A DNA stretch of 64,000 nucleotides from Salinactinospora qingdaonensis. GTDB lineage: Bacteria > Actinomycetota > Actinomycetes > Streptosporangiales > Streptosporangiaceae. Numbering within the stretch: position 1 is the stretch's first letter; every line of letters begins with the position of its first letter. Location: assembly GCF_039539445.1 (NCBI RefSeq), contig NZ_BAABDD010000020.1, positions 1-64,000 on the forward strand, given 5' to 3'. Under the pieces are notes generated by a model. It had not been told where the DNA came from. It ran no database searches and saw only the letters and a list, made by a program, of their open reading frames with translations. Shown piece after piece: positions 54,125-61,934 of this stretch. Both the position numbers and the translations under genes were made by a program.

Positions 54125-54160
54125 TGCCCCGGAAAAGCTTAGAAGAGCGCATCCGGGGCA
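54125..54160. terminator. Hairpin containing the drmMI-fragment stop codon (left copy)
   Basis: Stem TGCCCCGG with CCGGGGCA around a 20-nt loop that holds the TAA of the minus-strand fragment. It lies between convergent genes, so it probably terminates both. Same structure at 61899-61934. Confidence 0.6.
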
Positions 54161-54455
54161 GTGCCCTTCTTGTTGGACTTTTCGTGTAACCCTTGCTCGA
54201 CCTCGGCGTCGTAGCGCTCGTGGTTCAACTCCAGCAGCCGGTCCAGGATCTCAATACGTACCGCTGGACCGATCGTGTAGCGGGTGCCCTGCCGTGTCTC
54301 GTGGAAGTCGTGGCCAAGCCCTTGAGCCAGCAGGTCATCCCAACCGTAGGCCCGCACCACCGCCTCATCGATCGCCCGGTGGATCTCCCGCAGCTCGACG
54401 ATGTCGGTATCGCGGTTCTTGGGGTCGTGGACCATGTTGTAGGTCTTGGTGCTTG
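54139..54455 (-). pseudogene. 3' fragment of the DISARM methylase gene drmMI
   Basis: About 100 codons with text nearly identical to the end of the methylase gene at 61913: YNMVHDPKNRDTDIVELREI, then RAYGWDDLLAQGLGHDF, ETRQGTRYTIGP and SNKKGTAPDALF. Homology stops abruptly at about 54455 (near YN); upstream sequence is unrelated. It is not a gene but a duplicated end left by recombination. Confidence 0.85.
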
Positions 54456-54577
54456 GTGAGACCAGACTGGAATGCTGTACACCCTCCCTTTTCCCTTCTC
54501 CTGCAACCGAACCCCGGCTTTCTCGTAGATACAGGTACACGCCACGATGCTTTTTCGGGGGGTGTCCTTGACGGAAA

Positions 54578-55297
54578 TCAGCGGCCGGGGACAACCGATT
54601 CTGCCAGCGAAGGGCCTTTGATGGTTACTGTTAGCAGCATCGAACCCATTGCACTGACGTCTCTCTCCGCTGCACGTTGTCTCAGGTTTTCGCCTTGGTC
54701 TTTCAAAGGATGGTTCCGAGGCAGACGGGAAATGAAGTCGGCCATCCGGTCGAACATGGTCTTGGGTGAGACGGGGGCCAGATTCGTGAAGTAGTCGACC
54801 GTGGTTTGGATAGGCGGATATCCGGGAAACGTGGCCAGTATCTCGGGGAGGTCCAGTCCTGGACGGTGGTAGTAGCCAAGGGCTTGGTGGACGCTTTTGG
54901 ACCAACGGTCGATTTCGTGGGCGAGGCGTTGCGAGGGCACGCTGAGGTCAGCCCACGGTTCAGCGATGACGACGCCGCGCTTGGCGATGCGCAGAGCTTC
55001 GCTCAAGACGGTCTCGGTGTTGGGTGTGTGGTGCAGAACGTGGCGTAGTACTGCCCATTCGACGGCTTTGTCGGCGAAGTCCGGCTTCTCGGCATAGCCT
55101 TCGTAGGCGTGCAATCCTCTGGCTGAGGCCCGGCGGACGTTGTGTGGGCCTCGGTCGATGCCATGAGCGTGGATACCGGCGTCTCGACAGAGGGCCAAGA
55201 GATCTCCACCGCCGCACCCGATGTCCAGAACCGACTCCGGCTCCAAGCGTTGCAGAAGCCAGAAGAAGTGTTGGAGTGGTGCCGTGCCGGCGCTCAT
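54578..55297 (-). CDS. Class I SAM-dependent methyltransferase (RiPP locus)
   Basis: A 239-aa Rossmann-fold methyltransferase. SAM motif VLDIGCGGGDLL; later AVEWAVLRHVLHHTPNTE and EALRIAKRGVVIAEPW, like the Methyltransf_11 group. ATG at 55297 overlaps the PhyH stop (ATGA) and has GAGGG 6 nt before it; ATG 55303 lacks spacing. Last gene of the unit HExxH-PhyH-methyltransferase; probably methylates the modified peptide. N-, O- or C-methylation cannot be told. Confidence 0.85.
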   Translation of the reverse strand: MSAGTAPLQHFFWLLQRLEPESVLDIGCGGGDLLALCRDAGIHAHGIDRGPHNVRRASARGLHAYEGYAEKPDFADKAVEWAVLRHVLHHTPNTETVLSEALRIAKRGVVIAEPWADLSVPSQRLAHEIDRWSKSVHQALGYYHRPGLDLPEILATFPGYPPIQTTVDYFTNLAPVSPKTMFDRMADFISRLPRNHPLKDQGENLRQRAAERDVSAMGSMLLTVTIKGPSLAESVVPGR

Positions 55298-56073
55298 ACG
55301 CATCCCTCATAGGAGCGTCCCCGCACCAGGTCGAATCTCATCTTGCCCTGCCACTGCTCGGTGAGGACGCATTGAGCACTCATGTAGGCGAACGAGAGCG
55401 CGCGTCGTGGGTACGGCGAGTGGTTGGGGCCGGACCAGTGGACCGTCTTCCCGGAGTGGAACGAGGCTCCGCCGGCAGGTACGGGCACCGTAACGGCTTG
55501 GTCGTAGGGGACCTCCTCCTCAGGCACGCGCCACTCTTCGAGCATCGCGTGGGGGAAGATCCCTCGCTGGTGGCTTCCCGGGACGAAGTTGAGACAGCCG
55601 TTGTCGGGTGTGGCGGGATCGATCGCGATCCAGCAGACCACGAATTCGGGTGGTTCGATGTGGGTCCAGTAAGCAGCGTCCTGGTGAGGTGATTTCGGGG
55701 AGCCGATGTGCGGGGGTTTCATCCATCCGATGGAGGCGTGCAGCTTGATGTCCGGTCCGGTGATCTCCTGCACCAGATCGAGTATCCGCTCGTGGCGGGC
55801 CGCTTCGGCGAAGAGAGCGTCGTTGTGGGCCACGTCCTTGAGCTTGCGCACCACAGGCTCGGTGCTGTCGCTGCTCAGGTGGCGTTCGGTGTTGAACGCT
55901 TCTTCGGGGAAGTCCGTGCGTCGAGCGAGGATGTCATCGAGTCTGGCGCGCATGGCCGAGAACAGTTCCTCGTCAAAGAGCTGTTCGACGACACTGAAGC
56001 CGTTAGTGGTGAAGTGCTCGCGAAACGCGCTGGGGCTGGTAACCCGGGAGGTGTCAGAGACGATACGGCCCAT
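55294..56073 (-). CDS. Phytanoyl-CoA dioxygenase (PhyH) family Fe(II)/2-oxoglutarate oxygenase
   Basis: A 259-aa oxygenase. Iron ligands His130-Gln-Asp132 (SPHQDAAYW) and His212 (TVHWSGPN); Arg223 or Arg224 is placed to bind 2-oxoglutarate. Typical PhyH text NGCLNFVPGSHQRG. No acyl-CoA genes are near it; it starts 3 bp after the HExxH gene and overlaps the methyltransferase gene, so it most likely hydroxylates or desaturates the peptide product of this locus. Confidence 0.88.
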   Translation of the reverse strand: MGRIVSDTSRVTSPSAFREHFTTNGFSVVEQLFDEELFSAMRARLDDILARRTDFPEEAFNTERHLSSDSTEPVVRKLKDVAHNDALFAEAARHERILDLVQEITGPDIKLHASIGWMKPPHIGSPKSPHQDAAYWTHIEPPEFVVCWIAIDPATPDNGCLNFVPGSHQRGIFPHAMLEEWRVPEEEVPYDQAVTVPVPAGGASFHSGKTVHWSGPNHSPYPRRALSFAYMSAQCVLTEQWQGKMRFDLVRGRSYEGCV

Positions 56074-56076
56074 TGG

Positions 56077-57063
56077 TCATTCCGCCATGCTGGTCATGCT
56101 GTCCAACAGGGCGCGGCCCGTTTCGGTGAAGCGTCCAACCTCGTTGAGCGTGCCGATCCCCCGCCGGTATTTGTCTTCGATGGTTTTGGCGTGCTCGGCG
56201 AAAATCGGGGCCTCGACCAGCGGGAGGGCTCGGCGGTACATGTGCACGAGCCGGGAGAGCACGAACTGGGCGTGAAAGATGCCCATCACCGGCCTTGGGT
56301 CGCGGCGCAACGGTGACTGGTGCAGTTCGTCGGCAGGGTTCAACACGAGCGGATCCGCTGTGTGAATGACGTTGAGCTTCAGGTGCGACGTCTCGTGGAC
56401 CAGGTGTTCGAAGAAGTACATCACCCGGTGGTACTCCGGATAGGGCTCGCGCAGGAACACAGCGCCGAAGAACTGAAGGCTGGTCGCGCCTGTCACACCC
56501 GAGCCACGCGAGATACACACATGACGGACGAGCTCTTCGACTTCGGCCCGCATCTGCGGATCAGCTTCCTCGATGAGCGCGAGAGCCTGCTCGACCTCGG
56601 CTTGGTAGCTGGCCAACTCCTCCTCTGGCAACGGTTCGATGACGGTCATCCGGCCGAACCGGTCTGGGACGGGGTGTGCCCGCAGTCTGGCCAGCACGGG
56701 CTCTTCCCAACTGGTGGCGCCAACCGTATCGACGGTACGCCCCTGGGCATACCAGCCGTGGGCGTCTAAAGCTTCCAGGGAGGCGACAGCGGCACGTACC
56801 TCCTCGACGTCGCTACGGCTGATCGCGTCCAAGAGCGCATAGTGAGCGACGAACACGGCTGGGGAGAAGGGGCGTGACCGGTCGAGCTGAGAGCATTGCT
56901 CGACCAGTGGCCCAAGGTCGGTTCCCAGACCCGCTCCAGCGCTTGTCACCAGAGCTGCTGTGCTGTTTGCGAAACGTTCTCTCAGATAGCTGTGAAGGTT
57001 CGCGGTGCCGGCGCCGCTAGGTAGGGCGTCATGTAGATCCGGCTCGGACAAGGCGACGACCAT
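56077..57063 (-). CDS. HExxH-motif putative peptide-modification protein
   Basis: A 328-aa protein with a metal motif His223-Glu-Thr-Ser-His227 (HLVHETSHLKL), a downstream ADPLVLNPADE segment and a conserved His264 in GIFHAQFV. This is the pattern of the HExxH family found beside RiPP precursors (TIGR04267-like), some members of which are reported as 2-oxoglutarate-dependent peptide beta-hydroxylases. A peptidase role is the alternative. ATG at 57063 was chosen; the ribosome site is weak. Directly upstream on the same strand lies a 45-codon gene that looks like its substrate. Confidence 0.75.
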   Translation of the reverse strand: MVVALSEPDLHDALPSGAGTANLHSYLRERFANSTAALVTSAGAGLGTDLGPLVEQCSQLDRSRPFSPAVFVAHYALLDAISRSDVEEVRAAVASLEALDAHGWYAQGRTVDTVGATSWEEPVLARLRAHPVPDRFGRMTVIEPLPEEELASYQAEVEQALALIEEADPQMRAEVEELVRHVCISRGSGVTGATSLQFFGAVFLREPYPEYHRVMYFFEHLVHETSHLKLNVIHTADPLVLNPADELHQSPLRRDPRPVMGIFHAQFVLSRLVHMYRRALPLVEAPIFAEHAKTIEDKYRRGIGTLNEVGRFTETGRALLDSMTSMAE

Positions 57064-57195
57064 CGAGGATCGAGTCTCCGTTCGCTGCGGCCGCGATTGA
57101 GGGAGCACATCTTCCGGACCTGCCGGGCACCAAAGCGGCTTTGCTCCTTGCCCTAGGTCAGGCCCGGGTGTGCATGTTCCTAAGGTCTGGACTGT

Positions 57196-57333
57196 CTAGC
57201 TGATCTGGACGGTGGGGACGGGTTCAGCGCCGCCCATCAGGACCTCAGCGGGGACCTCGAAGGATGCTTCGGGCGACTCGACAGCGTCGGACTCGGGGTT
57301 GTCGACCTTCTCTTCAGCCGATGGCGTGCTCAT
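57196..57333 (-). CDS. Candidate RiPP precursor peptide, 45 aa
   Basis: The leader part (residues 1 to about 35) is acidic, with MSTPSAEEKVDNPE at its start. It ends in VLMGG, a double-glycine-like site; the last ten residues, AEPVPTVQIS, are the likely core. ATG at 57333 has AGG 5 nt upstream. It is the first gene of the unit followed by HExxH protein, PhyH oxygenase and methyltransferase. Hydroxylation and methylation within the Val/Pro/Thr-rich core would fit. No transporter or protease is seen beside it. The gene is too short for standard callers. Confidence 0.65.
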   Translation of the reverse strand: MSTPSAEEKVDNPESDAVESPEASFEVPAEVLMGGAEPVPTVQIS

Positions 57334-57433
57334 CGCAACCTGACCCTTACTGAATCGTATTCAGGGGAACTCTGAGAGTAATCAAGAGGTCAAAAAAGAG
57401 TCAACAGCATACAGCTGAGACCAGTCACGCGGT

Positions 57434-57462
57434 TTGGGGGCGCTGCGCACGGGCACTAGACT
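57434..57462 (+). promoter_or_regulatory. Probable leaderless promoter of valS
   Basis: TTGGGG (57434-57439), 17 nt, then TAGACT (57457-57462). A transcription start 7-9 nt downstream would fall on the GTG 57471, giving a leaderless mRNA; no ribosome site is visible before valS. Confidence 0.5.
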
Positions 57463-57470
57463 TGCGCTCT

Positions 57471-60134
57471 GTGACTGAAGAAACCGGCGCGAACCACACC
57501 TCTAGCCTGCCCACCCAGTACGCACCTGCTGAGGTAGAAGAGCGGCTGTACCAACGTTGGCATGCGGCCGGTTACTTCGAGGTCGATCCCAAGAGCGGCA
57601 AGCCCCCGTTCTCGATCGTGATCCCTCCGCCCAATGTCACCGGTGCCCTGCACCTGGGGCATGCTTTCGGCCACACCATCAAAGACGCGCTCACCCGCCG
57701 CGCCCGCATGCAGGGGTTGGAAGCGCTGTGGCTGCCGGGCATGGATCACGCGGGCATCGCCACCCAAACCCTCGTGGAGCGCCACCTGGCCACGACCGAG
57801 GGCAAGTCTCGCCATGACCTGACCCGTGAGGAGTTCGTCGAACGGGTCTGGGACTGGAAAGAGAACTACGGCGGGCAGATCCTCGGCCAGATGCGGCGCC
57901 TGGGCGACAGTGTGGACTGGTCGCGTGAGCGCTTCACCATGGATGCCGGCCTGTCGCGCGCGGTGGGCACGATCTTCAAGCGGCTGTTCGACGACGGGCT
58001 GATCTACCAGGCCGAGCGGATCATCAACTGGTGCCCGCGCTGCCAGACCGCGCTGTCCGACATCGAGGTCGAGCACCGCGACGACGAGGGCGAGCTGGTC
58101 TCGATCCGCTACGGTGAGGGCGAAAACTCGGTCGTGGTCGCCACGACGCGGGCCGAGACGATGCTCGGGGACACGGCCGTGGCCGTGCACCCCGACGATG
58201 AGCGCTACCGCCACCTGGTGGGCGCCTCGGTGGAACTGCCCCTCACCGGGCGCAGTATCCCGATCGTGGCCGACGAGCACGTCGACCCCGAGTTCGGCAG
58301 TGGCGCGGTCAAGGTCACCCCGGCCCACGACCCCAACGACTTCGAGATCGGGCGGCGTCACGACCTGCCCGCCCTGGAGATTCTCGACGAGCGCGGCATC
58401 GTTACCGCCCACGGCCCCTTCGAGGGCTTGGACCGCTTCGAGGCCCGCCCGGCGGTGGTCGCGGCGCTGCGCCAGCAAGGGCGCATCGTCGCCGAGAAGC
58501 GCCCCTACCTGCACGCTGTCGGCCACTGCTCGCGCTGCGACACGGTGGTCGAGCCGCGGCTGTCCCAGCAGTGGTTCGTCAAGGTCGCTCCCTTGGCCAA
58601 GGCCGCCGGGGATGCGGTACGCGACGGCCGGGTGCGGCTGCACCCGCCGGAGATGGCCGCCCGCTACTTCGAGTGGGTCGACAACATGCACGACTGGTGC
58701 ATCAGCCGCCAGTTGTGGTGGGGACACCGCATCCCCGTGTGGTATGGGCCGAACGGTGAGGTGGTCTGTGTCGGCCCCGACGAGGAGCCACCCACGGGCG
58801 AGGGCTGGTACCAGGACTCCGATGTGCTCGACACCTGGTTCTCCTCGGCGCTGTGGCCGTTCTCCACACTGGGGTGGCCCGACGACACCGAGGATCTGCG
58901 CGCCTTCTACCCCACCAGTGTCTTGGTGACCGGCTACGACATCCTGTTCTTCTGGGTCGCCCGGATGATGATGTTCGGTCTCTACGCCATGGCCGACCGC
59001 GGCCCCGAGGAAGCGGTGCCGTTCAAGGACGTCGTCCTGCATGGGCTGGTCCGCGACCAGTACGGCAAGAAGATGTCCAAGTCGCGTGGGAACGCGGTCG
59101 ATCCGCTGGACTGGATGGACGCCTACGGTAGCGATGCCCTGCGGTTCACCCTGGCCCGGGGAGCCAACCCCGGTTCCGATGTGCCCATCGGCGAGGACTG
59201 GGTGCAGGGGTCGCGCAACTTCTGCAACAAGGTCTGGAACGCCACCCGCTTCGCCCTGATGAACGGCGCCACGACCAATTCGGTGCTGACCGGCGGTGAC
59301 TTCTCCGGTCCGTTACCGCCGTTGGAGGAGCTGTCCACGGCGGATCGCTGGATTCTCTCCCGGATGAATCGGGTCGTCGCCGAGGTGGACACGGCCTACG
59401 AAGAATTTCACTTCGCGCGCGCGTGCGACCTCCTCTACCACTTCGCCTGGGATGAGCTGTTCGACTGGTATGTCGAGCTGGCCAAAACCCCGCTCCAGCG
59501 TGGCGGGACCGAGGCCGAGAACACCCGCGCCGTGCTCGGCCACGTCTTCGACGTCACGTTGCGCCTGCTGCACCCGGTGATCCCGTTCGTCACCGAGGAA
59601 CTGTGGCTCACCCTCACCAACAGGGAGTCCATCACCGTCGCGCCCTGGCCGCACGCTGAGATCAGCCTCGGCGATACGGAGGCCGAGGACACCATCGGCG
59701 AATTGCAGACGGTCGTCACCGAGGTCCGCCGGTTCCGCAGCGAGCAGGGGCTCAAGCCCGGCCAGCGCGTTCCCGCGCGCCTGCATTTCGCCAACCCACT
59801 ACTGACCGGGTTCGAGGAACACATCCGTTCGCTGACCCGACTGACAGATCCCACGACAGACTTCTCCACCACGGCCTCGGTCGAGGTCGCCGGCGTGCGC
59901 GTGGAGCTGGACCTCTCGGACGCGGTCGACTTCGCCGCCGAACGCAAGCGCCTGGAAAAGGACCTGGCCGAGGCCGAGAAGCGCAAGGCTTCAGCCGAAG
60001 CGCAGCTCGCCAACTCCTCGTTCACCAGCAAAGCACCGGAAGCGGTCGTGGAAAACGTCCGCACCCGCCTCAAGGAGACCGAAGCCGAGATCGCCCGCAT
60101 CACCAACCAGCTCGCCGCCCTCCCCCAGGCGTAG
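57471..60134 (+). CDS. valS: Valyl-tRNA synthetase
   Basis: An 887-aa class I aminoacyl-tRNA synthetase that charges tRNA-Val in the cytosol. HIGH signature PPPNVTGALHLGHAF; connective editing domain with VVATTRAETMLGDTAV; KMSKS signature GKKMSKSRGN; C-terminal coiled coil (RKRLEKDLAEAEKRKASAE). Start GTG 57471 was preferred over TTG 57462, consistent with a leaderless promoter. Full-length and apparently functional. Its place between two accessory-gene repeats is unusual for a housekeeping gene; a second valS may exist elsewhere. Confidence 0.95.
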   Translation: MTEETGANHTSSLPTQYAPAEVEERLYQRWHAAGYFEVDPKSGKPPFSIVIPPPNVTGALHLGHAFGHTIKDALTRRARMQGLEALWLPGMDHAGIATQTLVERHLATTEGKSRHDLTREEFVERVWDWKENYGGQILGQMRRLGDSVDWSRERFTMDAGLSRAVGTIFKRLFDDGLIYQAERIINWCPRCQTALSDIEVEHRDDEGELVSIRYGEGENSVVVATTRAETMLGDTAVAVHPDDERYRHLVGASVELPLTGRSIPIVADEHVDPEFGSGAVKVTPAHDPNDFEIGRRHDLPALEILDERGIVTAHGPFEGLDRFEARPAVVAALRQQGRIVAEKRPYLHAVGHCSRCDTVVEPRLSQQWFVKVAPLAKAAGDAVRDGRVRLHPPEMAARYFEWVDNMHDWCISRQLWWGHRIPVWYGPNGEVVCVGPDEEPPTGEGWYQDSDVLDTWFSSALWPFSTLGWPDDTEDLRAFYPTSVLVTGYDILFFWVARMMMFGLYAMADRGPEEAVPFKDVVLHGLVRDQYGKKMSKSRGNAVDPLDWMDAYGSDALRFTLARGANPGSDVPIGEDWVQGSRNFCNKVWNATRFALMNGATTNSVLTGGDFSGPLPPLEELSTADRWILSRMNRVVAEVDTAYEEFHFARACDLLYHFAWDELFDWYVELAKTPLQRGGTEAENTRAVLGHVFDVTLRLLHPVIPFVTEELWLTLTNRESITVAPWPHAEISLGDTEAEDTIGELQTVVTEVRRFRSEQGLKPGQRVPARLHFANPLLTGFEEHIRSLTRLTDPTTDFSTTASVEVAGVRVELDLSDAVDFAAERKRLEKDLAEAEKRKASAEAQLANSSFTSKAPEAVVENVRTRLKETEAEIARITNQLAALPQA

Positions 60135-60206
60135 GTGTCATAGTCTTCTCAGTTGCCTCAGGGGAGTCACTGCGAAATCTGAGGTTGTGGCTTACCGCAG
60201 AGATGT

Positions 60207-60228
60207 CCCACCCCCCGGAGGGGGTGGG
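60207..60228. terminator. Hairpin between valS and the acidic-tail gene
   Basis: Stem CCCACCCCC with GGGGGTGGG, 4-nt loop. It lies between convergent genes, 70 bp after the valS stop. Confidence 0.55.
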
Positions 60229-60257
60229 GGTGGGCCGGGAGGGCGGGCGGACGGACT

Positions 60258-60674
60258 CTAGGGGGTCGGCTGGGGCGTTTCGGTCGGCTCGGCGGGTGCC
60301 GCGGGCGGAGAGTCGGGACGCTCGGGGCTCTCCCCGGTGGAGTCGGCCGCTTCCAGGAGTTCTGACTCTTCCGGGGCCTCGGGGCACGCGCACTCGTCGG
60401 GGCAGTCGCAGTCGTCGGCGTCCATCTCGTCGAGCCGGCGCTCGACCATCGCCAATACCCGCTCCAGCATGCTGACGGTGTCGGTGTGGATCGTCCGTCC
60501 CTCGCCGCAGCGGGGGCGGGCACTGTAGGGCGCCATGCGGCGCTCGGGATGGTGGCGGATCTGCCACAGGTAGCCGTACCGGCGCGCGGTCGGCCGCAGC
60601 TTGACGGGCAGGTCCGACAGTCGAGTCTCCGGCAGCGGTTGGGGCGACGCCTCCTCGGTCACGGTCACAGCCAT
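60258..60674 (-). CDS. Hypothetical protein with Cys/Asp-rich segment and Pro/Glu-rich tail (right copy)
   Basis: A 138-aa protein, over 85 percent identical to the protein at 52482; differences cluster in the first 15 residues and the acidic tail, while the central part and the four-Cys segment CDCPDECACPEA are the same. ATG at 60674 overlaps the leader-peptide stop (TGATG). Function unknown. Confidence 0.65.
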   Translation of the reverse strand: MAVTVTEEASPQPLPETRLSDLPVKLRPTARRYGYLWQIRHHPERRMAPYSARPRCGEGRTIHTDTVSMLERVLAMVERRLDEMDADDCDCPDECACPEAPEESELLEAADSTGESPERPDSPPAAPAEPTETPQPTP

Positions 60675-60742
60675 CACCGCCCCATCCACAGCAGGCAACA
60701 CACCCGCTGCGCTCGGTAGTGGTTCCGGATAAGCTTGAACAT
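60674..60742 (-). CDS. 22-aa peptide coupled to the acidic-tail gene (right copy)
   Basis: Same peptide as at 52898 with Cys in place of Arg15. Start, stop overlap and length are identical, supporting a real translated unit. Confidence 0.5.
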   Translation of the reverse strand: MFKLIRNHYRAQRVCCLLWMGR

Positions 60743-60927
60743 GTTCCACCTGCCTTTTCCAGGTTGGGACCACGCCCCCGGGCCGCCTCATGGCCGCGGG
60801 GGTCTGCTGTGCCTTCCGAAATCCACAGTTCCGTAATCGGTGTTGCGAGCGCTAGTGATCTTGCAGAAGAGTAAGTCCAATAAAGCCCAGCATTGGGTTG
60901 CACTCCTCCTGTAAGGAAATGCAAGGC

Positions 60928-61713
60928 ATGACCACTGATGGGCGCTGGCAGCGCTTCGCAAAACAAATCAAATACCACCGGAATCGGACAGATCTCTCCC
61001 AAGGCGCGCTCGCTAAAGCTGTCAACACGGGCGAGTCCACGATCGCGGCCTATGAGACGGGGCGGCGTGTCCCCAGTCGCGCCACTGCTGAGGCCATCGA
61101 CTGGACCCTCGCCGCCGGAGGCTCCATCATCCAACTGTGGGATGAACTCAGCGATGAACGTGATATCCCCGAGGACTGGCGCAACTTCGAGAAGGCCGAG
61201 CGACAGGCGGTAGCGATACGTGAGTACCAAAATGTGGTTATTCCAGGACTTCTCCAGACCCTGGACTACGCTCGACACTGCCTGCGCAACCTACGCATGT
61301 GGGGCGACGAACGTGTAGAGCAACTGGTCGAACAGCGTACGTCTCGCCTGAAAGCCGTGAGTGGTGCTTCCCTGACGTTTGTAGTCGACGAGATTGTGCT
61401 GCGGCGTGCTCCAGGATCAACGGAGGTGCTGCGCAAACAGCTCGATTACCTGATGAGCCTCATCGATGATAGAACGATATGGCTGTCCGTGCTGCCTAGT
61501 GATACCCCCATGTACCCGGGAGTTCCCTCTTTCCGGATAATGACCTTGAAGGACAGGCGACTGGTAGGTCACGAGGAGTATCTGAGTGGTGTCAACGTCA
61601 CCACTGGCCCCCAAGCTGGCGAGCTTGTCACTCTCTTCGGAAACCTCCAAGCCGAGTCCCTCAGCAGTCAGAAATCATTAAATCTGATCGAATCGATAAG
61701 GAACGAGCTTTGA
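60928..61713 (+). CDS. XRE regulator with DUF5753 domain (right copy)
   Basis: A 261-aa protein. HTH residues about 10-60 (LSQGALAKAVNTGESTIAAYE); DUF5753 with NVVIPGLLQTLDYARHCLRN and SYG-like end GNLQAESLSS. ATG at 60928 is 9 nt after AAGGA; ATG 60919 is possible. Counterpart of the gene at 53146 but much diverged. Overlaps the DUF397 gene by 4 nt. Confidence 0.88.
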   Translation: MTTDGRWQRFAKQIKYHRNRTDLSQGALAKAVNTGESTIAAYETGRRVPSRATAEAIDWTLAAGGSIIQLWDELSDERDIPEDWRNFEKAERQAVAIREYQNVVIPGLLQTLDYARHCLRNLRMWGDERVEQLVEQRTSRLKAVSGASLTFVVDEIVLRRAPGSTEVLRKQLDYLMSLIDDRTIWLSVLPSDTPMYPGVPSFRIMTLKDRRLVGHEEYLSGVNVTTGPQAGELVTLFGNLQAESLSSQKSLNLIESIRNEL

Positions 61714-61886
61714 TAGATCAATCTTGGAAGAAATCAAGCTTCAGCGGAGCTAACCCCAATTGTGTCGAGTGCCGCACCGATAGCGAAGCTGTGGATATCC
61801 GTGATACCCAGCACCGCCACCTAGGCCAGATTTCCATCTCCTCTCAGGAGTGGCGCGCTTTCCTCGCGGAGATCGAACGGTTTTAG
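61710..61886 (+). CDS. DUF397 protein (right copy)
   Basis: A 58-aa DUF397 protein starting at TTG 61710 (overlap TTGA with the XRE stop): WKKSSFSGANPNCVECRT and SSQEWRAFLAEIERF. About 60 percent identical to the protein at 53936. Confidence 0.85.
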   Translation: MIDQSWKKSSFSGANPNCVECRTDSEAVDIRDTQHRHLGQISISSQEWRAFLAEIERF

Positions 61887-61898
61887 GTGCAGCGGGAA

Positions 61899-61934
61899 TG
61901 CCCCGGAAAAGCTTAGAAGAGCGCATCCGGGGCA
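61899..61934. terminator. Hairpin containing the drmMI stop codon (right copy)
   Basis: Stem TGCCCCGG with CCGGGGCA; the loop holds the TAA of drmMI. Convergent with the DUF397 gene. Confidence 0.6.

Larger units (their letters stand above)
52428..54455. repeat. Long direct repeat, left copy (about 2 kb)
   Basis: Contains, in order, a hairpin, a minus-strand acidic-tail gene with its leader peptide, an XRE/DUF5753 gene, a DUF397 gene and the last about 100 codons of drmMI. The same five parts recur at 60207-62226. The flanks are over 90 percent alike by eye, while the XRE genes are much more diverged. Confidence 0.8.

Noticed and set aside
57456..59042. Minus-strand 528-codon open frame
   Set aside because: Antisense to valS.
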